Assembly (NCBI GenBank): GCA_023957475.1
Contig: JAMLHA010000006.1
Coordinates: 116,841-180,840 of the forward strand
DNA length: 64,000 bases
Origin: Crocinitomicaceae bacterium
GTDB lineage: Bacteria; Bacteroidota; Bacteroidia; Flavobacteriales_D; Crocinitomicaceae
Reading direction: 5' to 3'
In this document: positions 33,972 through 41,479 of the stretch, one piece after another
Layout: each line of letters starts with the position of its first letter
Numbering within the stretch: position 1 is the first letter of the stretch
Made by a program: the position numbers and the translations under genes
Notes under the pieces: generated by a model
Told to the model about the DNA's origin: nothing
Databases searched by the model: none
What the model saw: the letters and a program-made list of their open reading frames with translations, nothing else

Positions 33972-35024
33972 TTATTTTTGAAAATGTTCCCCTACAATCG
34001 TACCAAGTGTTGTTGTAGGCAGTGTTGTTACAAAATTAGTAACGGGTGTAAATGCTGTAGGAACTGTACCAAAAGCATTATTCCCCAAGGAACCTGCAGC
34101 AGAAAAACCTGTATCTGATATGGTTTTCAGAACAGATTTCCCATATCCAGTCATAGTAAAACCATCATTCCCAGTATAATCAAACACACCATCCGCAATA
34201 CTTGTTGCTACAATTCCTTTGAATGCTTGAGCAGTATTACCGCCAGGCAAGAATCCTGAACCAAATGCTATACCAACACTTGCTCTATCAACTGCCCCAA
34301 AGTCTCCTTTATTGGCATACAACTGACTTCCAAAATTATAAGCACTATTTAATATTCCTTTAACTAGCCCTACTTTGAAAGTTGTAGAAAACAGCATTTT
34401 TCCTCCGACAGACATTGCTGCAGGAGCTCCCACAATCGCAGCTCCTGCAACCCAAGGTGCTGAAAAAGTCGCTCCCATTGCTAATTTAAGATTATCCAAT
34501 GCCTGTTCCAGTCCTTTCATTTTCATTTTGAACATTGTATTGGCTTCATCCTCACCAGACCATTGAATATCCATTCCTTGTTGGTTGGTGTAGTTGCCAT
34601 TGGCATTTTTATCAATATATGACCAATCATTTTTACCGCTTCCAAGTTGAACAGTTCGTCCATTTGACGGATATGTATATCCGGGTTTTGCATATTCTGT
34701 ATATCCGTCAGGAAGTTGGTCTTTGGATTGTACATTTTCATCCCATTCCCAGTGGGTTCTACCTTTTTCATCCTTTTTACCAATCCAATCCTGTCCCTCT
34801 AAGCCTAATGGGTCGTTATAATAAATAGGATTGTTGTTGAATACGGAATAAGGACTTTGCCACGGATATTTTGCCGTCATTGGGTCAACATTCCAGCGTT
34901 TTACTATTCTTGGTGAATACTGCCAAAACTCCGCTGTATAGCTGTTCCCTTTTCCAGATATTTCATTGTCACGTTCTTGTGAGCCGAATCCATAACGATA
35001 GTTATATCTGACAATTGATAACAT
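33972..35024 (-). CDS. Orphan Rhs C-terminal cassette 4 with hydrophobic tip
   Basis: 350 aa without signal peptide. Residues about 9-75 are the end of the Rhs core (YRYGFGSQERDNEISGKGNS, RWNVDP, SPYSVFNNNPIYYNDPLG). They line up with the same region of the 4055-aa protein. The rest is the tip: a Gly/Ala-rich hydrophobic section from about 185 (WVAGAAIVGAPAAMSVGGK) and then NFGSQLYANKGDFGAVD, which is also found in tip 3 as NFGSQMYANQGNIGSVD. It may insert into membranes. Lacking export and core regions it is probably silent until recombined into the main gene. Confidence 0.72.
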   Translation of the reverse strand: MLSIVRYNYRYGFGSQERDNEISGKGNSYTAEFWQYSPRIVKRWNVDPMTAKYPWQSPYSVFNNNPIYYNDPLGLEGQDWIGKKDEKGRTHWEWDENVQSKDQLPDGYTEYAKPGYTYPSNGRTVQLGSGKNDWSYIDKNANGNYTNQQGMDIQWSGEDEANTMFKMKMKGLEQALDNLKLAMGATFSAPWVAGAAIVGAPAAMSVGGKMLFSTTFKVGLVKGILNSAYNFGSQLYANKGDFGAVDRASVGIAFGSGFLPGGNTAQAFKGIVATSIADGVFDYTGNDGFTMTGYGKSVLKTISDTGFSAAGSLGNNAFGTVPTAFTPVTNFVTTLPTTTLGTIVGEHFQK

Positions 35025-35042
35025 TACCCACCGAAATTATTT

Positions 35043-35474
35043 CTATTTTTCATCCACAGTCATTTTACTGTTGACATATCTAACTATATCATTTTGACTT
35101 TCGACACCATAAAAAGTCAATACTTTTCTAAGATATAAAGGTTTGTTTATTTTAAGTTTCAAATAACTATTTTCGTCATTACCTTTTATCTCAATTGATG
35201 TTATGTTTTTGTAGTCGTTAGGCTTAAACTCAAATAATGTCTTGATATAAAATTGATTTTCCCCTAATTCAATATACTGAACAAACATTAAAAGATATAT
35301 AAAAGCAATTACGGGCAATAACAACAAAAGTACTTTATGATGACTTTCAATATTACCCCAGAACAATATTAATACAACTATTGAAGCTAAATTAACAACA
35401 CCGATTAAAACGATATGCGATAAAACCCTACCTTTAGGCATTATCCAAATTTTGTTTTTTAAGTTTTCACTCAT
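35043..35474 (-). CDS. Two-TM membrane protein, accessory of tip cassette 3
   Basis: 143 aa. Two membrane segments at about 19-40 and 47-66 are followed by a small beta-rich domain (YIELGENQFYIKTLFEFKPNDYKNITSIEIKG) like bacterial PH-type domains. It starts one nucleotide after the stop of the 113-aa one-TM gene, so it is in the same unit. It could be a second immunity factor or a chaperone for tip 3; the family is unknown to me. Confidence 0.6.
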   Translation of the reverse strand: MSENLKNKIWIMPKGRVLSHIVLIGVVNLASIVVLILFWGNIESHHKVLLLLLPVIAFIYLLMFVQYIELGENQFYIKTLFEFKPNDYKNITSIEIKGNDENSYLKLKINKPLYLRKVLTFYGVESQNDIVRYVNSKMTVDEK

Positions 35475-35475
35475 T

Positions 35476-35817
35476 TTATTTGTTTCTCACTCTTTTATCT
35501 GTAACGGTTCCACTGAAATTCAAATACGCGGAATATTCCATCTCAATACATTCCAGCTCTTTTAATTCATCTGCACTTAACTTAATCTGCTTTTTACTTA
35601 TTCCAATTCTGTATTTTTTACCTTTTTTAGTTGAATATTCAAAAACAAAATCTTCTACCCCTTTCACTTCATCCTCTCCTATATATTTACCGCAGGTAGT
35701 TTCAACTTTACTATGAACTATTGGTCCCCAAAAAAAGATTAACACAAATAAAAACGGTATCAAAAGAACACTTGGATTCTTTTTTATCCAACTCCAAATA
35801 TTAATATCCCAATTCAT
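35476..35817 (-). CDS. Candidate immunity protein of orphan tip 3 (one-TM)
   Basis: 113 aa. Membrane segment about 15-34 (PSVLLIPFLFVLIFFWGPIV), then an extracytoplasmic domain with ETTCGKYIGED, KKGKKYRIGISKKQIK and LECIEMEYSAYLNFSGTVTDKR. It is a paralogue of the 116-aa protein at 33616-33966. It overlaps the end of tip 3 by 17 bp, as expected for a tightly linked toxin-immunity pair. Its orientation would place the domain in the periplasm. Confidence 0.66.
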   Translation of the reverse strand: MNWDINIWSWIKKNPSVLLIPFLFVLIFFWGPIVHSKVETTCGKYIGEDEVKGVEDFVFEYSTKKGKKYRIGISKKQIKLSADELKELECIEMEYSAYLNFSGTVTDKRVRNK

Positions 35818-36997
35818 GATTTGTTATTGTATTTATTGTTGTAGTAGGAACAGTTGTAATTGTAGAACCTACTGTACTGAAAAATCTTGGATGTTTAGCA
35901 AAGCTTGCGGAACCATAATTACCTAAGCTTCCCCAGAATAAATCATTTGCCATATTTCCTATTTCTTTATCTTTTGGAGTTTTAAGCCTACCTGTATTAG
36001 TGGTATAATCAAACCCTGCATCAACAAAACCACCAACAGTTGCTCCTATCCAAGGACTTTTAAATGCTCCTGATAATCCTCCAGCACCAACTCCTACCCA
36101 ATCAACTGAACCTATGTTACCTTGATTTGCGTACATTTGAGAACCAAAATTAACAGTTGCACCAAGTCCAATAGAAGCAACAAGTGACCTAACACCTCCT
36201 ATTCCCCCACCAAGAGGAGAAGTTCCTATTGCTATGTACATTTGTACAAAGTCTTCTAATGCTTTATGATTTGCTCTTGCCTTTGTCCAAGAAGCGCTCA
36301 TCGGATGGTTTGGGTTATCTATAAGAGGGTCATAAAAAATAGAACGTCCCTCAGGAATAGCACCTTGCCAAGCTGTACCATCTCCAATAAATTGTCCCAT
36401 GATACTTGTCCTATTTCTCTGTATTCTTTCATAATCTTTCCGAAAACCTTCTTTTACTTCCTCAGGATAAACGACTAAGTCATCGAAACTTCCTCCAGAC
36501 CTCGCCCATTCCGTACCGCCTTCATCATTTCTCATATATTCCCATAAGTAACCGTTATCATCTTTGAACATATCTCCTTCATTGGGATTTTCAGGCATAT
36601 TCTTTGGTAATCCAGAATCGTCATCATTCCCATTTCCTGCAGCCAGACCATTTGGGTCAACTAAAAGAATAGGGTTATTATCAAAAGCAACATACGGACT
36701 TTGCCAAGGGAAATTTTGAAATAATGGGTCAATACTTAGCCAACGTCCTAGACGTGGGTCATATTGGCGGTATTCTGTTGTATAGCTGTTACCGTTTCCT
36801 TTAACCTCATTATCGACCTCCATTCCATTAAATTGATACCTATACCCATTCTTTGCAATTCCTTCGGGTACGATTAGTGTATCTTCGTATGTTCTGTAAA
36901 ACTTGATATCCAAGGTTTCCATTGCGGATTTGCACAAAAACATTGGAACTTGTGGCAGTGTAACTGAAGGTATTTGTTCCATTGTTGGAAAGTACAT
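35801..36997 (-). CDS. Orphan Rhs C-terminal cassette 3 with hydrophobic tip
   Basis: 398 aa. The first about 50 residues come from a damaged Rhs region. The intact core end starts at NGYRYQFNGMEVDNEVKGNGNS and runs through RWLSIDPLFQNFPWQSPYVAFDNNPILLVDPNG. The tip starts near residue 120, has an acidic/Asn stretch, then Gly-rich hydrophobic segments (SPLGGGIGGVRSLVASIGLG) and the NFGSQMYANQGNIGSVD motif shared with tip 4; it ends TTVPTTTINTITNHELGY. Upstream DNA from 36842 is nearly identical to the main Rhs gene at 42305. Probably silent until recombined. Confidence 0.72.
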   Translation of the reverse strand: MYFPTMEQIPSVTLPQVPMFLCKSAMETLDIKFYRTYEDTLIVPEGIAKNGYRYQFNGMEVDNEVKGNGNSYTTEYRQYDPRLGRWLSIDPLFQNFPWQSPYVAFDNNPILLVDPNGLAAGNGNDDDSGLPKNMPENPNEGDMFKDDNGYLWEYMRNDEGGTEWARSGGSFDDLVVYPEEVKEGFRKDYERIQRNRTSIMGQFIGDGTAWQGAIPEGRSIFYDPLIDNPNHPMSASWTKARANHKALEDFVQMYIAIGTSPLGGGIGGVRSLVASIGLGATVNFGSQMYANQGNIGSVDWVGVGAGGLSGAFKSPWIGATVGGFVDAGFDYTTNTGRLKTPKDKEIGNMANDLFWGSLGNYGSASFAKHPRFFSTVGSTITTVPTTTINTITNHELGY

Positions 36998-37800
36998 GTA
37001 AGGTGTAGGAGCCTGTTTGTGTGGCGCTTTTCCAAATCAACACGTTTATCTCGTTGTTGGATACGTTTACTTTTTGGATGTCAATTGAGAAAGTAACTTT
37101 CGTTTTGGCAAAACTTGATAAATTCGATTTGGTGGAATACTTTAAGGTTGTTTCAAACCAACAATGAAAATAGTGTCAGTTCGGAATCCAAATCCTATAT
37201 GTTCCAAAATTTTGAAAATCACTGAGTTTTCAAAATCTAAGTCTGGTGAATGAATAAAGTGTCTGTTACATAGAGCGTATCTGCTGGTGATCCAAATTTC
37301 TTCTCATCGTTCTACCGTCCAAGCACCCAAAGGGCCTATCGAATACATGGTCTATTCCTACATATTCCACGGGTAACCGGCAATAGTTGATTATTTGCTA
37401 ATCGGATAAACGTGGTCATTAACGACGGTCATACCATTGCCAAGGTGGTTGTTGAGTTCGTAATTTCTGTTCCAAACACGCGCATGCTTGAATTAGTTGG
37501 AATAAACATATTGCTATCGTGTGTTGTTCCCAGTCGATCCGAGCCGTAGATGTTGCGCTCTGTTAGATAATACCTCGTTGCATTGTTGGCTGGTGTCACC
37601 TGATGTTCATACATACTCATCTGGTTACCTTGTGCGTCTAATATGTAGTATGTACTCTTTTCTAACATGAGGGTTTGTCTATTGTATTGATGCTTCGCAA
37701 TCCGTTGTCCAAAAGCATTGTAATCAAAAATAAGATTTTTTTTGTTGCTAGACAAACTTCTTCTTATTTCTTTTACTTTTCCGTCTACTCTTATTCCCTG
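36842..37800 (-). pseudogene. Damaged second copy of the Rhs core (homology block)
   Basis: Corresponds to 42305-43320 of the main Rhs gene. 36842-36910 and about 37500-37780 are almost identical to it. The stretch about 36915-37490 shows many small deletions and scrambled bases, so no frame continues. Recognisable protein pieces are VDGKVKEIRRSLSSNKKN, YYLTERNIYGSDRLGTTHD and NAFGQRIAKHQYN. Either this copy is decaying or the repeat was badly resolved in the assembly. The upstream join at about 37800 links it to an unrelated sequence. Confidence 0.75.
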
Positions 37801-37977
37801 AGGAGATAAAAGTATAGGGTCAACAGAAGACACATCCCCTGAAATGAAATCTATTTCACGAAGTCCTAAAGGGAAGTAAGAAATTGTAATTGCACATGGA
37901 AAAGAAGAAAAAAACTTCTGAAAACTTTTCATTAGTGTATCATTACGACTAATCTCATATAAAGTGTAGGTGCTAAA
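37801..37977 (-). other. Unassigned 3' fragment joined to the Rhs core copy
   Basis: Reads TYTLYEISRNDTLMKSFQK...FPLGLREIDFISGDVSSVDP in frame with the Rhs core copy downstream, but it is not Rhs-like. It may be the end of another lost gene. The frame further upstream (to 38103) runs through the 23-bp hairpin and is not credible as protein. Confidence 0.35.
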
Positions 37978-38031
37978 GCAAAACATAATAAAAAAGCGCG
38001 ACAACTGACGCGCTTTTTTATTATGTTTTGC
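37978..38031. terminator. Perfect 23-bp inverted repeat, likely bidirectional terminator
   Basis: GCAAAACATAATAAAAAAGCGCG (23 nt at 37978-38000) is matched exactly by its reverse complement at 38009-38031 with an 8-nt loop. The GC core CGCGC is flanked by six A or T on either side, giving a T-run in both directions. It lies 75 bp after the 203-aa gene on the minus strand and so ends cassette 2. Confidence 0.8.
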
Positions 38032-38105
38032 TTGTTTGTGTTGAGTTGATTGAAACATCTTGCTTTTAATCAACACATCTGGAACATTACCTAACCGTAG
38101 CACCT

Positions 38106-38717
38106 CTACCTACCACCACAGAGCAAAGTATCAATGACTTTCATTTTTTTACGTCTTTTTTCTAAAAGAATTAGACGATACGCCATGTTTCCTAAGATAT
38201 TATACGTGCTTGATTCCGCTACTATGACAAGTATTTGTCCTTTACTGTTAATGCTAACACTCCTAATTTTGATGATAGAACAAATCACATCGAATGGATA
38301 ATTTGAAAATTTAACGCTATCGAATATTGCTTGCCATTCTTTGAAATGATTGGTAACCATATCTTCGTTACTTGGAATTTTATTATCTCTCATATATTCA
38401 GATAATTTTTTTTGAAAAATCGAATCCAATAATTTTGCGTGGTATTCATAAAATAGAAGTGTTGGGGCAATTATCGAATCTCCTATGCTAGGTACTCCCA
38501 AAAACTCGATCTCTTCAAAATCTGATTTTACTTTTGTTGGAAATTCTTTAATCAATGATTCTTTTGAAAACCCTACTCTAAAATCTTTTAAAAAAATCAC
38601 CTTTGAATTTGGATATATGTCCTCTTTTATTTTCTCACACACTCCATATATATCCATATTGTTTTGAGAATAGGTAGATAAGCTAAAAAATAAAATGAAC
38701 ATTAATTGGAAATTCAT
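38106..38717 (-). CDS. Candidate secreted immunity protein of orphan tip 2
   Basis: 203 aa with a signal peptide (MNFQLMFILFFSLSTYS). The mature part is mixed alpha/beta, no known motif. It overlaps the end of the tip 2 gene by 4 bp. By position it is the immunity partner of the HEETH metallopeptidase tip. Its export suggests that the toxin is neutralised outside the cytoplasm. Family not recognised. Confidence 0.62.
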   Translation of the reverse strand: MNFQLMFILFFSLSTYSQNNMDIYGVCEKIKEDIYPNSKVIFLKDFRVGFSKESLIKEFPTKVKSDFEEIEFLGVPSIGDSIIAPTLLFYEYHAKLLDSIFQKKLSEYMRDNKIPSNEDMVTNHFKEWQAIFDSVKFSNYPFDVICSIIKIRSVSINSKGQILVIVAESSTYNILGNMAYRLILLEKRRKKMKVIDTLLCGGR

Positions 38718-40552
38718 GGATTAAGTAGTTTAAAAGTTTGCTTTATTTTTTCGCTTCCAAGCCCTGTTTTTAGAGCATCTTTTTCTGTTTTTTTGATGTC
38801 AAATCCTCCTTGCAACCCTTCAGGTTCACCCCAAATGTCTATATCAACAGAATACCCAGCATTTGGCAATTTGCTTAATTTTCCAGGTTCTCCGAATGAT
38901 CTCCATTTTAAATCCCCCCCAGGAGCACCAAAGACTTTTATTTCCAAGTCTGTACCTCGATGACCTGTTAAACTCTTTTTATATTCTTGTTTTCCCTCAT
39001 CTAATGTTTCTGGGCTGTCTTTAACTAACCCATTAACAGTTTTATATGTATATTGCCCTGAAATTTTTCCGTCATTTGTGATTCTGTCTCCTCGATGAGT
39101 TTCTTCGTGTAATAAAAGAATCCCCATTAAAACAACTCCTGACTCTAAATCATCACCACTTAATGACTCAAATTTAGTCAGCATCTTCTCCGATATATGT
39201 ATTTCTGATTTATTTGGAGTGTTCGCTCCCTCTTCACTAGAAACAATTATCGTAGCTCCATTTCCATATTTTAAATTTTCAATAATTTGATCGGGTTTTA
39301 GTCCTGTAGATTTTGACAACTCATCAATGAGATTTGGATATAACTCAGGCATCTTATGAATATTCATCATAATTTTAGTAAACTTTGGATATTTGTTTTC
39401 TAATGCTTTTTGTTCTTGAGCTGTGCCCGGCCATTTAAAGTTACCTTGACAATCTATGTAAAATATTGGAGAATTTCCTGCAAAATTGTACACTCCCTCT
39501 GACGGTTGCAGATCAAAGGCTGGATCAATACTCAAAAATCTACCCAATCTAGAATCATACATCCTCGCTCCAAAATCATACGAGTTCCCCTTTCCTTTAA
39601 TCTCATCATCCCTAAGTTGACCTTGAAAAGAATATGGATAAAACCCATCAACCTCCTTACAAACCGTCAAAACAGATTCATCTTCATAACTAACCAACAC
39701 ATCATCCACTCTAAAAAAGCAGAGTGCGCTCGCATTCGCCATGTAAAATTCTATTTTGTAGGTTGCCCCTGAACTCACAGGAGTAAACGAAAGATTATAG
39801 CTACCAGCCGCAGTATAATTCCCACTTGCAACTATATTATTAGCGTTATCTCTTACAATTACTTGAATCGGTATCGGAGTATTGCTCGGTGGCCAAAACA
39901 CGATGTTGGAGCACATATTCCCAATTACTTTAAAAGAAACCGAATGTAATCCTTCTCCTGTTGTAAACGTTTTGGAAGCTCCAATATTCTTTTTAGAGGT
40001 ACTTGGATTTGAAACTTGCATTTCATCAGCAACGTAGGTTACCAATCCATCAGCCATTGCTGTCCAACTACCCCAAGTGCCAAAGCTTTCTTCCAGAGCG
40101 TTTTGTGTTGCTTGAATGGTTGAGTCATGACAAACCGTTTCTCTTCCTTCAAATGTTCTGCCTGTGAGCATCACACCAAATGGAGAATAATCATACGCAG
40201 ATTTAATATCTGCCATGAAATAATCGACTGTTCCGCCATTATTATGGGGAATAGGTTTATCAGAAATTACCGTAAGCACATTACCTAAATGGTTACTCAA
40301 TTCATATCGCTTGTTTCCAAGCGTATGTACAAAGTTTGATGTGTCTGTATTGGTGTAAGCCGAACCGAGCACGTTCACAGAATCTTTCAACATTCCTAAA
40401 CGTGAACTTCCATAAATGTACTTCTCAGCCTGAAAATAGGTGAGCGATGTATTTACGGTATCTACGTTTAGGTTGTATGTTGACATGACATTTCCTTGAG
40501 CGTCTAGAATGTAATAGGTTGAAGAAAGCAAGTCATTGCTTGAAGTGAGCAC
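38714..40552 (-). CDS. Orphan Rhs C-terminal cassette 2 with HExxH metallopeptidase tip
   Basis: 612 aa from a GTG at 40552, but the Rhs frame continues upstream beyond an in-frame stop. It carries Rhs core pieces (STYYILDAQGN, YIYGSSRLG, NHLGNVLTV, YDYSPFGVML), a carbohydrate-binding-like insert (about 125-300), and the core end (DDEIKGKGNSYDFGARMYDSR, IDPAFDLQPSEGVYNFAGNSP). The tip begins near residue 370; it has ILLLHEETHRGD near 480, an HExxH zinc site, and later GHRGTDLEIKVFG. It is unrelated in sequence to the tip of the main gene. Silent as it stands. Confidence 0.75.
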   Translation of the reverse strand: MLTSSNDLLSSTYYILDAQGNVMSTYNLNVDTVNTSLTYFQAEKYIYGSSRLGMLKDSVNVLGSAYTNTDTSNFVHTLGNKRYELSNHLGNVLTVISDKPIPHNNGGTVDYFMADIKSAYDYSPFGVMLTGRTFEGRETVCHDSTIQATQNALEESFGTWGSWTAMADGLVTYVADEMQVSNPSTSKKNIGASKTFTTGEGLHSVSFKVIGNMCSNIVFWPPSNTPIPIQVIVRDNANNIVASGNYTAAGSYNLSFTPVSSGATYKIEFYMANASALCFFRVDDVLVSYEDESVLTVCKEVDGFYPYSFQGQLRDDEIKGKGNSYDFGARMYDSRLGRFLSIDPAFDLQPSEGVYNFAGNSPIFYIDCQGNFKWPGTAQEQKALENKYPKFTKIMMNIHKMPELYPNLIDELSKSTGLKPDQIIENLKYGNGATIIVSSEEGANTPNKSEIHISEKMLTKFESLSGDDLESGVVLMGILLLHEETHRGDRITNDGKISGQYTYKTVNGLVKDSPETLDEGKQEYKKSLTGHRGTDLEIKVFGAPGGDLKWRSFGEPGKLSKLPNAGYSVDIDIWGEPEGLQGGFDIKKTEKDALKTGLGSEKIKQTFKLLNP

Positions 40553-40790
40553 GTGTTTTGCTGTTCTTTCCCTGCACTACCGTTTGGTCTTCAAAAGCAA
40601 AGCTTTTTCTCCCATTGGGTCATAATCAAAAGTTAGATTTTTCTTGGTAGATCCTGTAGTTCGCTGAATTTCCTTCACTTTTCCATCTACACGCCATACA
40701 ATTTTTTCTATCTCTTCTTGGTTGTCGCGAGTCAATCTACCTTCTTGGTCATATTGATAATTGTTAGTTTGGTTATATTTTGCGGGTTTA
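40553..40790 (-). pseudogene. Upstream Rhs fragment of cassette 2, interrupted by the 42-bp repeat
   Basis: Minus strand reads YQYDQEGRLTRDNQEEIEK, VWRVDGKVKEIQRTTGSTKK, LTFDYDPMG, parallel to the main gene. Then the 42-bp repeat adds 14 codons including a TAG (EKALLLKTKR-stop-CRE), and the Rhs frame resumes with RTAKHVLTSS. So the repeat is an in-frame-length insertion that breaks the gene only through its stop codon. 40791-40851 shows no feature. Confidence 0.78.
40569..40610 (-). repeat. 42-bp interspersed repeat, copy 2 (in Rhs cassette 2)
   Basis: Same sequence as 33036-33077 apart from three positions. Comparison with the main Rhs gene (FDYNAFGQRIAKHQ) shows that it is an insertion within an otherwise collinear core. 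Both copies are followed within 10 nt by ACAGCAAAA. Confidence 0.8.
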
Positions 40791-40851
40791 CAGGTATATA
40801 ACTAAGCAAAACCATCAAAAGCACCATTTGACACACTACCAAAGTTTACTA

Positions 40852-41469
40852 TTATTTTTCATCAAAAGTGCCGTGTGAAATACTAACCCATTTGTTTATT
40901 TGAAACTCTTTCCTGTATTTTTTTGGAACTAATTCATTTACCATGTCTATTAGTTTATCAATACGTTCATCATAATAACCATATTTAAGATATAAACATC
41001 TATCTTCCACTAAATCAGAAATTTGAATAGACATATAGCCTCTATCTTCTCTATACGACTTATTTACATAATTTGCATAAGTTTTATTGCTGTCTGCTAC
41101 TATACCAATTGTATCTATCAAATCAGGGGCTTCTATATCGGACATATCCATTATTTTTTCGTCTTTAATGTGGAAAAATAAACGCTCTATCTCAAAGCCT
41201 CTAAATTCTAAAAGTTTATTAAGTCTTTTTCTTTTAATGAATTTTATTTTCCAATTAGATTTTTTTCTGTCCCATCTTGAAATTAATAATCCTTCTTTTT
41301 GAAGTTGAATTTTACTTGAGTATGAAGTGCCTGACGAACTTAGTATAGTAACTTCATAATGCAAACCTTCCTCCCAAAACCTTTCCATTTCGTCTATGGA
41401 AGGAGCTTGTGAGTTGCCAAAATTGCAAAGAACAAAATTGATGATTAATAACACAAAGGGTAGTTTCAT
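40852..41469 (-). CDS. Candidate secreted immunity protein of the main Rhs tip
   Basis: 205 aa with a signal peptide (MKLPFVLLIINFVLCNFGNSQ). The mature part is rich in Lys, Arg and Glu with beta segments (YEVTILSSSGTSYSSKIQLQ) and no recognised motif. It starts 10 nt after the 4055-aa Rhs gene. The position makes it the expected immunity protein against the HENRH metallopeptidase tip. Export suggests protection in the periplasm or at the surface. Confidence 0.65.
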   Translation of the reverse strand: MKLPFVLLIINFVLCNFGNSQAPSIDEMERFWEEGLHYEVTILSSSGTSYSSKIQLQKEGLLISRWDRKKSNWKIKFIKRKRLNKLLEFRGFEIERLFFHIKDEKIMDMSDIEAPDLIDTIGIVADSNKTYANYVNKSYREDRGYMSIQISDLVEDRCLYLKYGYYDERIDKLIDMVNELVPKKYRKEFQINKWVSISHGTFDEK

Positions 41470-41479
41470 TATCGTTGTT

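Noticed and set aside
37429..38103. 224-aa open frame over the damaged Rhs copy
   Set aside because: Its first third runs through the 23-bp hairpin and unrelated DNA; only the middle is Rhs core. I treat it as a chance fusion within a pseudogene.
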